NCBI GenBank assembly: GCA_963744575.1 | Contig: CAVUUF010000005.1 | Location: 39,285 to 103,284 of the forward strand | Source: Palsa-504 sp963744575 | GTDB lineage: Bacteria; Actinomycetota; Actinomycetes; Streptosporangiales; Streptosporangiaceae | Reading direction: 5' to 3' | DNA: 64,000 nt | Part shown: positions 47,245-56,280 of the stretch, piece by piece | Layout of the letters: the number at the start of each line of letters is the position of its first letter | Position numbering within the stretch: the first letter of the stretch is position 1 | Notes under the pieces: model-generated | The model's database searches: none | The model's input: only the letters and a program-made list of their open reading frames with translations | Told to the model about the DNA's origin: nothing | Made by a program: the position numbers and the translations under genes

Positions 47245-48618
47245 ATGGGCTTCGACCTGGCCGCCCTGCTCGCGGCGCACCGTGATGACGGATACGAGCT
47301 GTACGGCCGGTACCTGAACCCGCAGCAGCCCAAGGTGCTGCACGCGATCGGCTTCGACCAGGTCTACCAGCGGGCCGAGGGCGCCTACCTCTACGATGCC
47401 GACGGCCACCAGTACGCCGACTTCCTGGCCGGCTTCGGCGTGTTCGCCGCGGGCCGCAACCACCCGGTGATCCGCCGGGCGCTGCACGACGCGCTGGACG
47501 CCCAGCTGGCCGACTGGACCCAGTTCGACTGCGGCCCGCTGCCCGGGCTGCTGGCGGAAAAACTGCTGGCCAAGGCGCCCGGCCTGGACCGGGTGTTCTT
47601 CTGCAACAGCGGCACCGAGGCGGTCGAGTCCGCGCTGAAGTTCGCCAGGTACGCCACCGGGCACCGCCGCGTCATCTACTGCGATCACGCCTTCCACGGG
47701 CTCACCACCGGCGCGCTGTCCGTCAACGGCTCGGCCGAATTCCGCCGCGGCTTCGGCCCGCTGCTGCCCGACGCCTCGATCCCGCTCGGCGACCTGGACG
47801 CGCTCGAGGCCGAGCTCCGTGCGGGCGACGTCGCCGCGCTCATCATCGAGCCCGTCCAGGGCAAGGGCGTGCACATGCCGCCGGTCGGCTTCCTGACCGC
47901 CGCGGCGAAGCTGCTGCACGACCACGGCGCGCTGCTCATCTGCGACGAGGTGCAGAGCGGGTTCGGCCGCACCGGCCGGTTCTTCGCCTACCAGCACGAG
48001 CCGGTCACCCCCGACATCGTCACCGTGGCCAAGGCGCTATCCGGCGGGTTCGTGCCGGTCGGGGCGATGCTGGCCAAGGGCTGGATCGTCGAGAAGGTCT
48101 ACTCCTCGATGGACCGGGTCATGGTGCACAGCACCACGTTCAAGGGCGGCGTGCTGGCCATGACGGCCGGGCTGGCCGCGCTGCAGGTGCTGGACGACGA
48201 GGGCCTCACCGAGAACGCCGCCCGGACCGGGGCCGCTCTGCGCGCGGTGCTGACCGGGATGGCCGAACGATTTGACGTGCTTGCCGACGTGCGAGGCCGG
48301 GGGCTGATGATCGGACTTGAGTTCGGCAAGCCTTCGTCATTGCGCGCCCGGACCAGGTGGAACATGCTGCAGAAGGCCCGGGTGGGCCTGTTCGCCCAGA
48401 TGGTGGTGGTGGCGCTGTTCCAGCGGCACCGCATCCTGACCCAGGTGTCCGGCGATCACATGGAGGTGATCAAGCTGATCCCGCCGCTGATAATCGGTGA
48501 GGTCGAGGTGAAGCTGTGCACCGAGGCGCTCGCCGAGGTACTCGAGGACGCGAGCCAGGGCAGCGGTCTGATCTGGGAGTTCGGCCGCACCCTGGTCAAG
48601 CAGGCGGTGCGGGGCTAA
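47245..48618 (+). CDS. class III PLP-dependent aminotransferase
   Basis: 457 residues. PLP features: CNSGTEAVESALKFAR, DHAFHGLTTGALSV, LLICDEVQSGFGRTG and the Schiff-base Lys in TVAKALSGGFVPVGA. Family members act on ornithine, acetylornithine, 4-aminobutyrate or sugar-like substrates; this one has an extended C-terminus (LIWEFGRTLVKQ). The stop overlaps the opposite-strand cytidylyltransferase by 4 nt. Placement between a GT2 and a cytidylyltransferase suggests synthesis of an amino-containing headgroup, an inference only. Confidence 0.88.
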   Translation: MGFDLAALLAAHRDDGYELYGRYLNPQQPKVLHAIGFDQVYQRAEGAYLYDADGHQYADFLAGFGVFAAGRNHPVIRRALHDALDAQLADWTQFDCGPLPGLLAEKLLAKAPGLDRVFFCNSGTEAVESALKFARYATGHRRVIYCDHAFHGLTTGALSVNGSAEFRRGFGPLLPDASIPLGDLDALEAELRAGDVAALIIEPVQGKGVHMPPVGFLTAAAKLLHDHGALLICDEVQSGFGRTGRFFAYQHEPVTPDIVTVAKALSGGFVPVGAMLAKGWIVEKVYSSMDRVMVHSTTFKGGVLAMTAGLAALQVLDDEGLTENAARTGAALRAVLTGMAERFDVLADVRGRGLMIGLEFGKPSSLRARTRWNMLQKARVGLFAQMVVVALFQRHRILTQVSGDHMEVIKLIPPLIIGEVEVKLCTEALAEVLEDASQGSGLIWEFGRTLVKQAVRG

Positions 48619-49328
48619 TCCGCGAGCAGCGCCTCGGCCACGGCGAGGTCGTGGGCGTAGGTGACCTTGATGTTGCGCTCGCTGCCCGGCACGATGTGCA
48701 CCGCGACCTCCGGCAGGTAGCGCATCACCACGCCGCAGTCGTCGGTGGGCGCGAACCCCGGGTCCGCCGCGGCCAGCTCGTGCGCGCGGGCGATCACGGA
48801 CAGCCGGAAGCACTGCGGGGTCTGGCAGCGCTGCAGCGTCTCCCGGCGGGGCATCGAGTGCATCACGCCGTTCTCGGTGACCACCATGGTGTCCGAGGCG
48901 GGCACCGCGACCCCGGCCGCGTCGTGCACGGCGAGCGCGGCCACGCAGTCCGCGATGATCCGCTGGTCCACCAGCGGACGGGCGGCGTCGTGCAGCAGCA
49001 CCCCGCAGTCCAGGCCGGCCCGCGCGCCCGCGATAGCGGCCAGCGCCGCCCGGGTCGATTCCGGCCTGGTCACGCCGCCCTCGATGACCGCCGCCACCTT
49101 CCGGTACCCGGTCCCGGCCAGCCCGTCGCCCGCAAGCAGGGCCTCGGCCTGCCCGGTGTACCCCCGGGCCATTACCACCAGGATCTCGTCGATGCCCGGC
49201 GCCTGGTCGAAGGCGGCGACGCAGTGCTCGATCAGCGTCCGGCCGCCCAGGGTGAGCAGCTGCTTCGGCATCGCGGCGCCGAGCCGCTGCCCCACGCCGC
49301 CGCCGAGCACCACCGCCGCCATCCGCAT
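48615..49328 (-). CDS. IspD/TarI-family cytidylyltransferase
   Basis: 237 residues from ATG 49328. CTP-binding loop VLGGGVGQRLGAAMPKQLLT, then LLHDAARPLV, QTPQCFRLSVI and the terminal NIKVTYAHDLAVAE, all diagnostic of the IspD/TarI family. IspD makes CDP-methylerythritol in isoprenoid synthesis; TarI and relatives make CDP-ribitol for teichoic acids. There is no ispF or carD neighbour as there usually is for the housekeeping ispD, and the local genes handle CDP-alcohols, so I favour a TarI-like or polyol-phosphate role. Divergent from the DUF5941 gene across 246 bases. Confidence 0.82.
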   Translation of the reverse strand: MRMAAVVLGGGVGQRLGAAMPKQLLTLGGRTLIEHCVAAFDQAPGIDEILVVMARGYTGQAEALLAGDGLAGTGYRKVAAVIEGGVTRPESTRAALAAIAGARAGLDCGVLLHDAARPLVDQRIIADCVAALAVHDAAGVAVPASDTMVVTENGVMHSMPRRETLQRCQTPQCFRLSVIARAHELAAADPGFAPTDDCGVVMRYLPEVAVHIVPGSERNIKVTYAHDLAVAEALLAD

Positions 49329-49574
49329 GAGCCGGACTCTACCCGCCGACCGTACGGGTGCGGCCTTACGTCCCCGCGCTGGGGCTTGCCGCGGCAGCGC
49401 GTCACGGCGCGGCCCGGCGGCCCGGGGGCCCGTGCCGTTTTCGCGGGAGGGTGGGCGGGTATCGCCGTAACACGGCTGGCGGGCGTGTCCTTCCCGGCCG
49501 CGAGCGTGATCGCCGGCTACATTACGTAACGCTAGGCGCGGGTCACGGCGGCCGCGGCCGCTGGGAGGACAGGC
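49329..49574. other. divergent promoter region
   Basis: 246 bases between the cytidylyltransferase and DUF5941 starts. Contains ATTACGTAAC (49520-49529), an 8-nt palindrome that could be a -10 or operator, and GGGAGGAC as the DUF5941 ribosome site. Confidence 0.4.
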
Positions 49575-51320
49575 ATGACGGTAGCGCTGGTCCTGGCGGG
49601 CGAGGCTGACGCCGGGCTGTGCGGCCAGCTTGCCGCCCTTGGCGTGCGCCGGGTCGACGCGGCCGAACGGTCCGGGCCGGGCCTGCTCACCGTGGCCGCC
49701 GCGGCGCGCGGCGCGGGCGAACGCGTCCTCATCTGCGCCGGCGCCGACACCGTCTCCGAGGACGTGCTGGCCAGGCTGCTCGCCGCGGGCGGGACCGCGG
49801 CCTTCACCGGGATGAACGCGGTGACCGCGCCCGGCCGGGCGCCGGAATCGCCGGCCGGCGGGGCGCTGGTGGTCGACCCGGCCGACCTGGACGCACTGGC
49901 CCTGGCGGCCGAATCGCTCGCGGCCACGCACGCGGGACCCGCCGGGGTCGGCGCGCTGGTCGGCGAGCTCACCAGGCGCGGCGTCACGGTCACGATCCTG
50001 GACGCCGGCCCGGACGGCGAGGGCGCCGTCGCCCGGCTCCTCGCCGACCCCGCCGCCCGCGACATGGCCCGGTGGGCGGCGTGGCGCAGGCTCACCCCGG
50101 CGGCCCTGTACGGGATCTCGCTCGGCTTCGGCCTGGTCGCCGCGGTGTGGTTCGCCCAGCTGGCGGTGCACGCCAAGCTGCTGGCCGTGGCGGCCCTGGC
50201 CGCCTCGTTCCTGGTGGCGAGGGCCGGATCGGTGCTCGCCGTCACCGGCCGCGAAGCGCGGATCAGGCCGGTGGTGGCCTGGCTCGGGGTCGCCTGCGGG
50301 CTGCTGACCGAGTTCGCGGTCTACGCGGCGCTGGCCGTCAGCTCCGGCCCGGCCGCCCCGGGCCCCCGCGGGCTTGACGGACCCTTCGGCGGCGCGCTGC
50401 GGAACACGTTCGCCGCCACCTGGGGCGGCGCCGGGACCGCCGGCGTGTGGCGGCTGGCCATCGCGGCCATGCTGGTCCTGGGCCTGCGGAAGATGGCGGG
50501 ACTCGGCTACGAGCGCACCGCCCGGGCACCGGGGAGCCTGTTCTCCCGGCCGTCGCTGCGCATCCTGGAGCAGGTCATCATGTTCCCGGCCGGAGAGCGG
50601 TTCGCGGTCATCGCGGTGACCGCGGTCTTGTTCGGGCCCCGGCTGACGTTCGTGCTGCTGCTGGGCTGGGGCGCGGTGGCGGCCGGGTGGGTTCTGGCCG
50701 GGCAGGTCGCGCGGTCGGCCCGGGTGGCCCGTCCGGAGGACGAGCCGCCGGCCCGCCGCGCCGACGGTCCCGGCGCCTACCGGGGCGATGGCGTGCTGTC
50801 ACGCTGGATCGGCAGCCTGGTCGAGGGCCGGCTGCCGCCGTTGCCGCCGGTGCTTGTGGGCCTGCTCGTGACCGGCGTGCTGACCGCGCTCGGCCTGGCG
50901 AACCTGCCCGGCATCCTGGTGCTGACCCCGGTCGAGGCGATGATGCTCGCCGCCCTCGGCGCCGGGCACCCGCACGACGGGCGGCTGGACTGGCTGGTGC
51001 CCGCGCTGCTGATGGCGGGCGAATGCGTGTTCCTGGCCGCCCTCGGCCTGTCCAGGCACGCCCTCGGCTGGCTGGTTTACCTGCTGCTGGCCGCCGTGGT
51101 CATGCGCCACGTCGACCTGGCCGTCCGGGCCAGGCTCGGCCGCGGCATCCCGGCGGACGTGGCCGGCCTGGGCTGGGAGGGGCGGATGCTGCTGGCCGGG
51201 GCCGCCGCGCTGGCCGGCTTCGTGCCGTTGGCCTACGCCCTGCTCTCGGGATATCTTTGGTTGCTCTTCAGCTGGGATTTCCTCAGCGGATGGCTACGGC
51301 CGGACGGAGGCGACGGTTGA
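49575..51320 (+). CDS. DUF5941-type multi-pass membrane protein
   Basis: 581 residues. An N-terminal soluble domain (1-170) starts MTVALVLAGEADAGLCGQLA, reminiscent of a degenerate nucleotidyltransferase. Then about ten hydrophobic helices follow, ending with the characteristic MRHVDLAVRARLGRG, GLGWEGRMLLAG and YLWLLFSWDFLSGWL block that I associate with DUF5941. No known activity. The last codons overlap the TTG start of the next gene (TTGA), so the two products are made together. The N-terminal domain may bind or remodel a nucleotide-activated substrate, but this is conjecture. Confidence 0.75.
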   Translation: MTVALVLAGEADAGLCGQLAALGVRRVDAAERSGPGLLTVAAAARGAGERVLICAGADTVSEDVLARLLAAGGTAAFTGMNAVTAPGRAPESPAGGALVVDPADLDALALAAESLAATHAGPAGVGALVGELTRRGVTVTILDAGPDGEGAVARLLADPAARDMARWAAWRRLTPAALYGISLGFGLVAAVWFAQLAVHAKLLAVAALAASFLVARAGSVLAVTGREARIRPVVAWLGVACGLLTEFAVYAALAVSSGPAAPGPRGLDGPFGGALRNTFAATWGGAGTAGVWRLAIAAMLVLGLRKMAGLGYERTARAPGSLFSRPSLRILEQVIMFPAGERFAVIAVTAVLFGPRLTFVLLLGWGAVAAGWVLAGQVARSARVARPEDEPPARRADGPGAYRGDGVLSRWIGSLVEGRLPPLPPVLVGLLVTGVLTALGLANLPGILVLTPVEAMMLAALGAGHPHDGRLDWLVPALLMAGECVFLAALGLSRHALGWLVYLLLAAVVMRHVDLAVRARLGRGIPADVAGLGWEGRMLLAGAAALAGFVPLAYALLSGYLWLLFSWDFLSGWLRPDGGDG

Positions 51321-52051
51321 TCGGTTTGGTCCTGGCCGCGGGCGCGGGCCGGCGGCTGCGCCCGGACACGGACGCGCTGCCCAAGGCCCTGCTGCCGGTC
51401 GACGGCCAGGTCACCATCCTCGACATCGCGCTGCGTAACCTGGCCGCGGTCGGGCTGCGCGACATCGTGATCGTGGTCGGCTACGCCGCGGACGTGGTGC
51501 GGAACCGGGTGCCCGGCCTGGAGCGGGAGCACGGAGTCCGGCTGCGGCTGGTGCCCAACGACCGGGCCGAGGAGTGGAACAACGCCTATTCGCTCTGGCT
51601 GGCCCGCGAGCACTTCGGGGCGGGCGCGCTGCTGGTCAACGGGGACACGGTGCACCCGGTGTCGGTGCAGAAGACGCTGCTCGGCGCGGCCGGGCAGGCC
51701 GATATCGTGATCGCCCTCGATGACCTCAAGCACCTGGCCGAGGAGGAGATGAAGGTGGTGGCCGGCCCGGACGGCCGCCTCGCCCGGATCACCAAGCTGA
51801 TGGACCCCGCGCTGGCGCACGGCGAGTACATCGGCGCGGCGCTCATCGGCGCGGCGGCCGCCGCGCCGCTGGCGGCGGCCCTCGAGGCGACCTGGCGCCG
51901 GGACCCCTCGCTGTACTACGAGGACGGCTTCCAGGAACTCGCCGACCGCGGCGGCGTGATCGGCCTGGCGCCGATCGGCGACGTGCCGTGGGTCGAGGTC
52001 GACAACCACGACGACCTGCGCCGGGCCCGCGAGATCGCCGCTCGCTGCTGA
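51317..52051 (+). CDS. nucleotidyltransferase, phosphocholine/inositol-phosphate cytidylyltransferase-like
   Basis: 244 residues from TTG 51317. NTP-binding loop GLVLAAGAGRRLRPDTDALP-KALL, metal-binding ALLVNGDTVH and the EEWNNAYSLWLAREHF segment typical of the LicC/phosphocholine and inositol-1-phosphate cytidylyltransferase group. It would charge a phosphorylated alcohol with CTP. Coupled to DUF5941 upstream. Together with the IspD-like enzyme there are two candidate cytidylyltransferases in the cluster. Confidence 0.8.
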   Translation: MIGLVLAAGAGRRLRPDTDALPKALLPVDGQVTILDIALRNLAAVGLRDIVIVVGYAADVVRNRVPGLEREHGVRLRLVPNDRAEEWNNAYSLWLAREHFGAGALLVNGDTVHPVSVQKTLLGAAGQADIVIALDDLKHLAEEEMKVVAGPDGRLARITKLMDPALAHGEYIGAALIGAAAAAPLAAALEATWRRDPSLYYEDGFQELADRGGVIGLAPIGDVPWVEVDNHDDLRRAREIAARC

Positions 52052-52162
52052 GCCGGGGCCAGGCCCCCGCTTCCGCGCCCTACCGCCGTTCGTTACCCGG
52101 TAGTCTCCCCGGTAGCCGCTGTTAGCCAGGCGTCTTGGAAGCCCGCCGCCGGAAGGATCGAC

Positions 52163-53230
52163 GTGCCGCTGCTGTCCCGCATCCTCACCGCGCCGCTCGT
52201 CGTGGACGTGCGGCCGGGCGCGATCGCGGACCTCGGCGCGCTGCTCGCCGACACCAGGATCGCGACCGAGGGCCGGGTCGCCGTCGCGGTCGGTCCCGGC
52301 CAGGGCGACAGCGTGCTCGCCGACCTGGCCCCGGAGAACCTGGGTGCGGCCGAGGTGTTCCGGGTCGAGGACGGCACGGTGGACGGCGCCGTCTCGCTCG
52401 GCAAGCGGCTGCGGGCCGAATCCTACGAGGCCGTCGCGGGCATCGGCGGTGGCAAGATCATCGACGTGACCAAGTTCGCCGCGCACATGGCCGGGGTCCC
52501 GATGGTGGCGGTGGCCACCAACCTGGCGCATGACGGCATCGCCTCCCCGGTCAGCTCGCTCGAGCACGAGTCGGGCAAGGGCTCCTACGGCGTCGTGCCG
52601 CCGGTGGCGGTGATCGTGGACCTGGACCGGGTGCGCTCAGGCCCGCCTCGCCTGGTCCGGGCCGGGATCGGAGACGTAGTCAACAACCTGGCCGCGATCG
52701 CGGACTGGGAACTGGCCGCGGCCGACCGCGGCGAGCCGGTCGACGGGCTGGCGGTCACGCTGGCCCGGACGGCCGCGCAGGCGGTGCTGCACCAGCCGGG
52801 CAGCATCGACGACGACGAGTTCCTCACCGTGCTGGCCGAGTCCCTGGTGCTGTCCGGGATCGCCATGACGGTGGCCGGCTGCACCGGCCAGGCCAGCGGC
52901 GGCGACCACGAGATCCTGCACGCCATCGACCAGCTGTTCCCCGGCGCGGGCAGCCACGGCGAGCTGGCCGGGGTGGGCGCGCTGTTCTGCACCTACCTGC
53001 GCGGGGACGACCGGCTCGGCGCCCTGATGTCCGATTGCCTGGCCCGGCACGGGCTGCCGCGGACCCCCGCCGACCTCGGGCTCAGTCACGCCGAGTTCAC
53101 CAAGGCGGTGCTGCACGCGCCCGCGACCAGGCCGGGCCGGTACACCATCCTGGAACGGCTCGCGCTGGACGAGTGCGCGATCGCCCGGCAGGTGGACGCC
53201 TTCGCCGCGGCGATCGGGAACGGGACATGA
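52163..53230 (+). CDS. glycerol-1-phosphate dehydrogenase-like enzyme (iron-containing ADH superfamily)
   Basis: 355 residues from GTG 52163 (GGAAGGATCGAC upstream). NAD(P) site GIGGGKIIDVTKFAAHM, the VATNLAHDGIASPVSSL block characteristic of archaeal EgsA and bacterial AraM, and metal ligands Asp (GIGDVVNN) and two His (GDHEILHAID; GSHGELAGVG). Such enzymes reduce dihydroxyacetone phosphate to sn-glycerol 1-phosphate; a related keto-sugar phosphate is possible. Overlaps the CDP-alcohol transferase by 4 nt, which strongly suggests a shared product path. Confidence 0.85.
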   Translation: MPLLSRILTAPLVVDVRPGAIADLGALLADTRIATEGRVAVAVGPGQGDSVLADLAPENLGAAEVFRVEDGTVDGAVSLGKRLRAESYEAVAGIGGGKIIDVTKFAAHMAGVPMVAVATNLAHDGIASPVSSLEHESGKGSYGVVPPVAVIVDLDRVRSGPPRLVRAGIGDVVNNLAAIADWELAAADRGEPVDGLAVTLARTAAQAVLHQPGSIDDDEFLTVLAESLVLSGIAMTVAGCTGQASGGDHEILHAIDQLFPGAGSHGELAGVGALFCTYLRGDDRLGALMSDCLARHGLPRTPADLGLSHAEFTKAVLHAPATRPGRYTILERLALDECAIARQVDAFAAAIGNGT

Positions 53231-54003
53231 TGCCCGGGCCGACGCTGGCCGAAGTCCGGGCCAAAGGGCAGCCGCCCGAGGTGCTGGCGCGGCTCAACGA
53301 CGAGCACTGGTTCGGCCGGCTCTACATGCGCCGGCTGTCACCCTACGCCACCATCGTGTTCGCCCGGCTCGGCTGGTCCCCGAACGCGGTCACGGTCTGC
53401 TTCATGATTTCCGGCGCCGCCGCCGGGGTGCTGACCGCCGTGCCCGGGCTGCCCGCGGCGATCGGCGTGGCCCTGCTCATCCAGCTCTACCTGCTGTTCG
53501 ACTGCTCCGACGGGGAACTGGCCCGGTACACCGGGCGGTTCTCGGCGACCGGCGTGTACCTGGACCGGATGGGCCACTACATCGCCGAGGCCCTGCTGCT
53601 GGCCGGCCTCGGCGTCCGTGCGCAGGGGCATTTCTCGCTGGCCGGCGGCTACGTGAGCGCGGGCCTGGCCGCGGCGATCTGCGCCACGCTGATCAAGGCC
53701 GAGACCGACGGGGTCATCGTGGCCCGGGCCTCCTCCGGCCTGGACGGCAAGCACGACGACCAGGCGCTCGCGCCGCGGTCCCAGGGTCTCGCGCTGGCCC
53801 GGCGGCTGGCGTCGGCGCTGCGGGTGCACCGGATCATCCAGGCCGTCGAGCTGTCCGTGCTCATCCTGGCCGCGGCGATCGCGGACGCCGCCACCGGCAG
53901 CCTCACCGCCACCCGGGTGCTGACCGTGGCGGCGCTGGCGGTGGGCGTGGCGATGACGGTGGCGCATCTGGTGGCCATCGTGGCCTCCCGGCGGCTGCGG
54001 TGA
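53227..54003 (+). CDS. CDP-alcohol phosphotransferase with altered catalytic motif
   Basis: 258 residues, about six hydrophobic helices. The family motif D-x2-DG-x2-AR-x8-G-x3-D-x3-D is present as Asp92, Asp95-Gly96, Ala99-Arg100, Gly109 and Asp113, but the fourth Asp (proposed general base) is His117 (LDRMGHY). It would transfer a phospho-alcohol from CDP-alcohol to a membrane acceptor, releasing CMP. ATG 53227 overlaps the dehydrogenase stop (ATGA), and the stop overlaps the GT2 start. Activity depends on whether His can replace Asp. Confidence 0.85.
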   Translation: MMPGPTLAEVRAKGQPPEVLARLNDEHWFGRLYMRRLSPYATIVFARLGWSPNAVTVCFMISGAAAGVLTAVPGLPAAIGVALLIQLYLLFDCSDGELARYTGRFSATGVYLDRMGHYIAEALLLAGLGVRAQGHFSLAGGYVSAGLAAAICATLIKAETDGVIVARASSGLDGKHDDQALAPRSQGLALARRLASALRVHRIIQAVELSVLILAAAIADAATGSLTATRVLTVAALAVGVAMTVAHLVAIVASRRLR

Positions 54004-54860
54004 CACTGTCCTGCGTCATCCTCACCATGGGCGACCGCCCGGCCGAGGTCGCCCGGGCCGTCGGCTCCGTGCTGGCCCAGCGCGGCGTGCCGGTGGAACC
54101 AGTCGTGGTGGGCAACGGCGCCGACGTGACCGGCCTGCCGGCTGGCGTCCGGGTCGTCCGGCTGCCGGAGAACGTCGGCGTCGCGGCCGGGCGCAACGCC
54201 GGGGTCGAGGCGTGCCGCGGCGGCGTGGTGCTGTTCCTCGACGACGACGGCTGGTACCCCGACCCCGGGCTCGCCGCCCACGTGGCGGCCAGGTTCGCCG
54301 CCGACCCGGCGCTCGCGGTGCTGTCCATGCAGGTGGTCGACCCGGACGGCGGCCCGGGCGCGCGGTGGCACGTGCCCCGGCTGCGGGCCGGGGACCCGGA
54401 ACGGTCCTCGGTCGTGACGACGTTCCTCGGCGGCGCATGCGCGATCAGGCGTTCGGCCTTCGTGGCCGCGGGCGGCCTGCCCGGCCTGTTCTTCTACGGG
54501 CACGAGGAGACCGACCTGGCCTGGCGCCTGATCGACCGGGGCTACCGGCTGGAGTACGACGCGGCCGCCCGGATGTGCCACCATGTGCTGCCGAACGCGC
54601 GGCACGACACGTTCCGCCGCCGGGACGGGCGGAACCGGGTCCTGCTGGCCCGTCGCAACCTGCCCTGGCCGTTCGCGGCGGCCTACCTGGCCGACTGGAT
54701 GGCGCTCACCGTCGTCCGCGGGCGGGCCCGGCCGGACCGGCTGCGCCCCTGGTTCGCCGGCTTCGCCGAGGGCTGGCGGACCGACCCGGGCTCGCGTCAC
54801 CCCATCTCGCTGCGGACCGCCTGGCGGATGACCAGGGCGGGCCGCCCGCCGGTCATCTGA
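54000..54860 (+). CDS. family 2 glycosyltransferase
   Basis: 286 residues from GTG 54000. GT-A motifs: LSCVILTMGDRPAEVARAVG, NVGVAAGRNAGVEA, donor-binding FLDDDGWYPDP, FLGGACAIRR and acceptor FYGHEETDLAWRLI. Resembles rhamnosyl/galactosyl transferases of the WbbL or GlfT type. Soluble. End of a coupled run of dehydrogenase, CDP-alcohol transferase and GT2. Confidence 0.88.
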   Translation: MTLSCVILTMGDRPAEVARAVGSVLAQRGVPVEPVVVGNGADVTGLPAGVRVVRLPENVGVAAGRNAGVEACRGGVVLFLDDDGWYPDPGLAAHVAARFAADPALAVLSMQVVDPDGGPGARWHVPRLRAGDPERSSVVTTFLGGACAIRRSAFVAAGGLPGLFFYGHEETDLAWRLIDRGYRLEYDAAARMCHHVLPNARHDTFRRRDGRNRVLLARRNLPWPFAAAYLADWMALTVVRGRARPDRLRPWFAGFAEGWRTDPGSRHPISLRTAWRMTRAGRPPVI

Positions 54861-55011
54861 GCCCGGCCCGTCACCCGGGCGGATGACGAAGGATCGGCCC
54901 CGCGAGTGACGAGCGGCCGGGGAGGCGCGGCGTACGATATGTCGTGTGGCAGGTCGCGACACTCGCGTACTCGCGCCAACGACGGGGGACGGGGGCAGCG
55001 GGAAGGCTGGC

Positions 55012-56280
55012 ATGCCAGCCGGATGGCACTCGGTTATCACCGTGCCCTGGTACTGGCTGGCCGCCGGGCTCACCGGGTGCGCCCTGTTCGCCGCCGGGGT
55101 CCGGCTGTTCAGCACCGACGTGCGGCACCAGATGTGGAGTCTCTCGGCGGCCTGCGCCTATGCGCTGGCGGCCGTGGCCGTGACCACGCTGAGATCACGC
55201 GGGTCCGTGGGCGTCGACGTCGCGCTCGGCATCGTCGTCTGCGGGGCGATCATCGCCCCGCTGATATGGCTGATCGCGACCGGTCACGGAGAACCGGAGG
55301 TCGGCGTGGTGGCCACCTCGGCCAGCACCCTGATCCACCACGGCACCCCGTACCGGAGCGCGCAGGCGCTGGCCAGCACCACCAATCCCAACCAGTACAA
55401 CCCGTACCTGCCGCTGATGGCCGTGTTCGGCGTGCCGCAGGCGCTGCTCGGCCACAGCCTGCTCACCGACCCGCGGGTCTGGTTCGGGCTGGTGTTCCTG
55501 GTGGTGTTCGCGTGTGCGCTGCGGGTCGCCGGGGCCAGGGACAGCGTCCGCTGGGCGCTGCTGATGACGGCCGCGCCGATCATCGCGTTCGAGCTGTGCG
55601 TCGGCGGCACCGACGTGCCCATGGTCGCATTCCTGTGCCTCGGCTTCGCCCTGCTGTGGGGGACGCGCGATACCGCGCCGGTCGCCGCCGGGCTGGCCCT
55701 GGGCATCGCCTCCTCGATGAAGGCGACCGCCTGGCCCGCGCTGGTGGTGGCGTTCGCGCTGCTGGCCGTGCGCGACGGGAAGCGCGCGGCGTGGCGGTTC
55801 ACCGCGGTGGCCCTGGCCGTGGTGCTGGTCATCGTCGGCCCGTTCGCGGTGCTCAAGCCGGGTGCCCTGGTGAAGAACACCATCTTGTTCCCGCTCGGCC
55901 TGGCCAGCGTCAAGTCGCAGGCGGCCAGCCCGCTGCTCGGCCACGCGCTCGCGCAGACCGGGGTCATCGGCCACACCATCGTGGTCATCCTGCTCATCGG
56001 GTCCGGGGTGGCCATCGCGCTGTCGCTGGTGATCCGGCCGCCCCGGGACGTGCCCGCCGCGGCCGTGCGCCTGGTCATCGGGCTCTCGGCCATGTTCATC
56101 CTGGCCCCGTCGACCCGGTTCGGCTACTTCATCTACCCGGCCGCGATGGTGCTGTGGCTGCTGGTCTCCCAGGCCGGCCGCCGCGCCGCCGACCCCGGGT
56201 TAGCCGCGGCCCCGGCGGCCAGGATCAGGGCCTATTGTGGGGTCCGTGCGTCTTGGATCGCGGGCCGCTGGGGTCGCTGA
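55012..56280 (+). CDS. GT-C-like integral membrane glycosyltransferase
   Basis: 422 residues from ATG 55012 (GGGAAGG 5 nt upstream; GTG 54946 would add a soluble tail). Roughly ten hydrophobic helices. The first large loop reads HHGTPYRSAQALASTTNPNQ, typical of DUF2029/GT87-like mannosyltransferases that use polyprenyl-phosphate sugars outside the membrane. The Asp usually found in the first loop is not clear. Its end overlaps the next gene by 44 nt. Confidence 0.7.
   Translation: MPAGWHSVITVPWYWLAAGLTGCALFAAGVRLFSTDVRHQMWSLSAACAYALAAVAVTTLRSRGSVGVDVALGIVVCGAIIAPLIWLIATGHGEPEVGVVATSASTLIHHGTPYRSAQALASTTNPNQYNPYLPLMAVFGVPQALLGHSLLTDPRVWFGLVFLVVFACALRVAGARDSVRWALLMTAAPIIAFELCVGGTDVPMVAFLCLGFALLWGTRDTAPVAAGLALGIASSMKATAWPALVVAFALLAVRDGKRAAWRFTAVALAVVLVIVGPFAVLKPGALVKNTILFPLGLASVKSQAASPLLGHALAQTGVIGHTIVVILLIGSGVAIALSLVIRPPRDVPAAAVRLVIGLSAMFILAPSTRFGYFIYPAAMVLWLLVSQAGRRAADPGLAAAPAARIRAYCGVRASWIAGRWGR

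Noticed and set aside
45337..47997. 886-codon antisense frame across PhoH, GT2 and aminotransferase
   Set aside because: Same shadow effect; no motifs and no ribosome site.
48615..50171. 518-codon version of the cytidylyltransferase
   Set aside because: The upstream extension is antisense to DUF5941 and low-complexity; family homology begins at ATG 49328.
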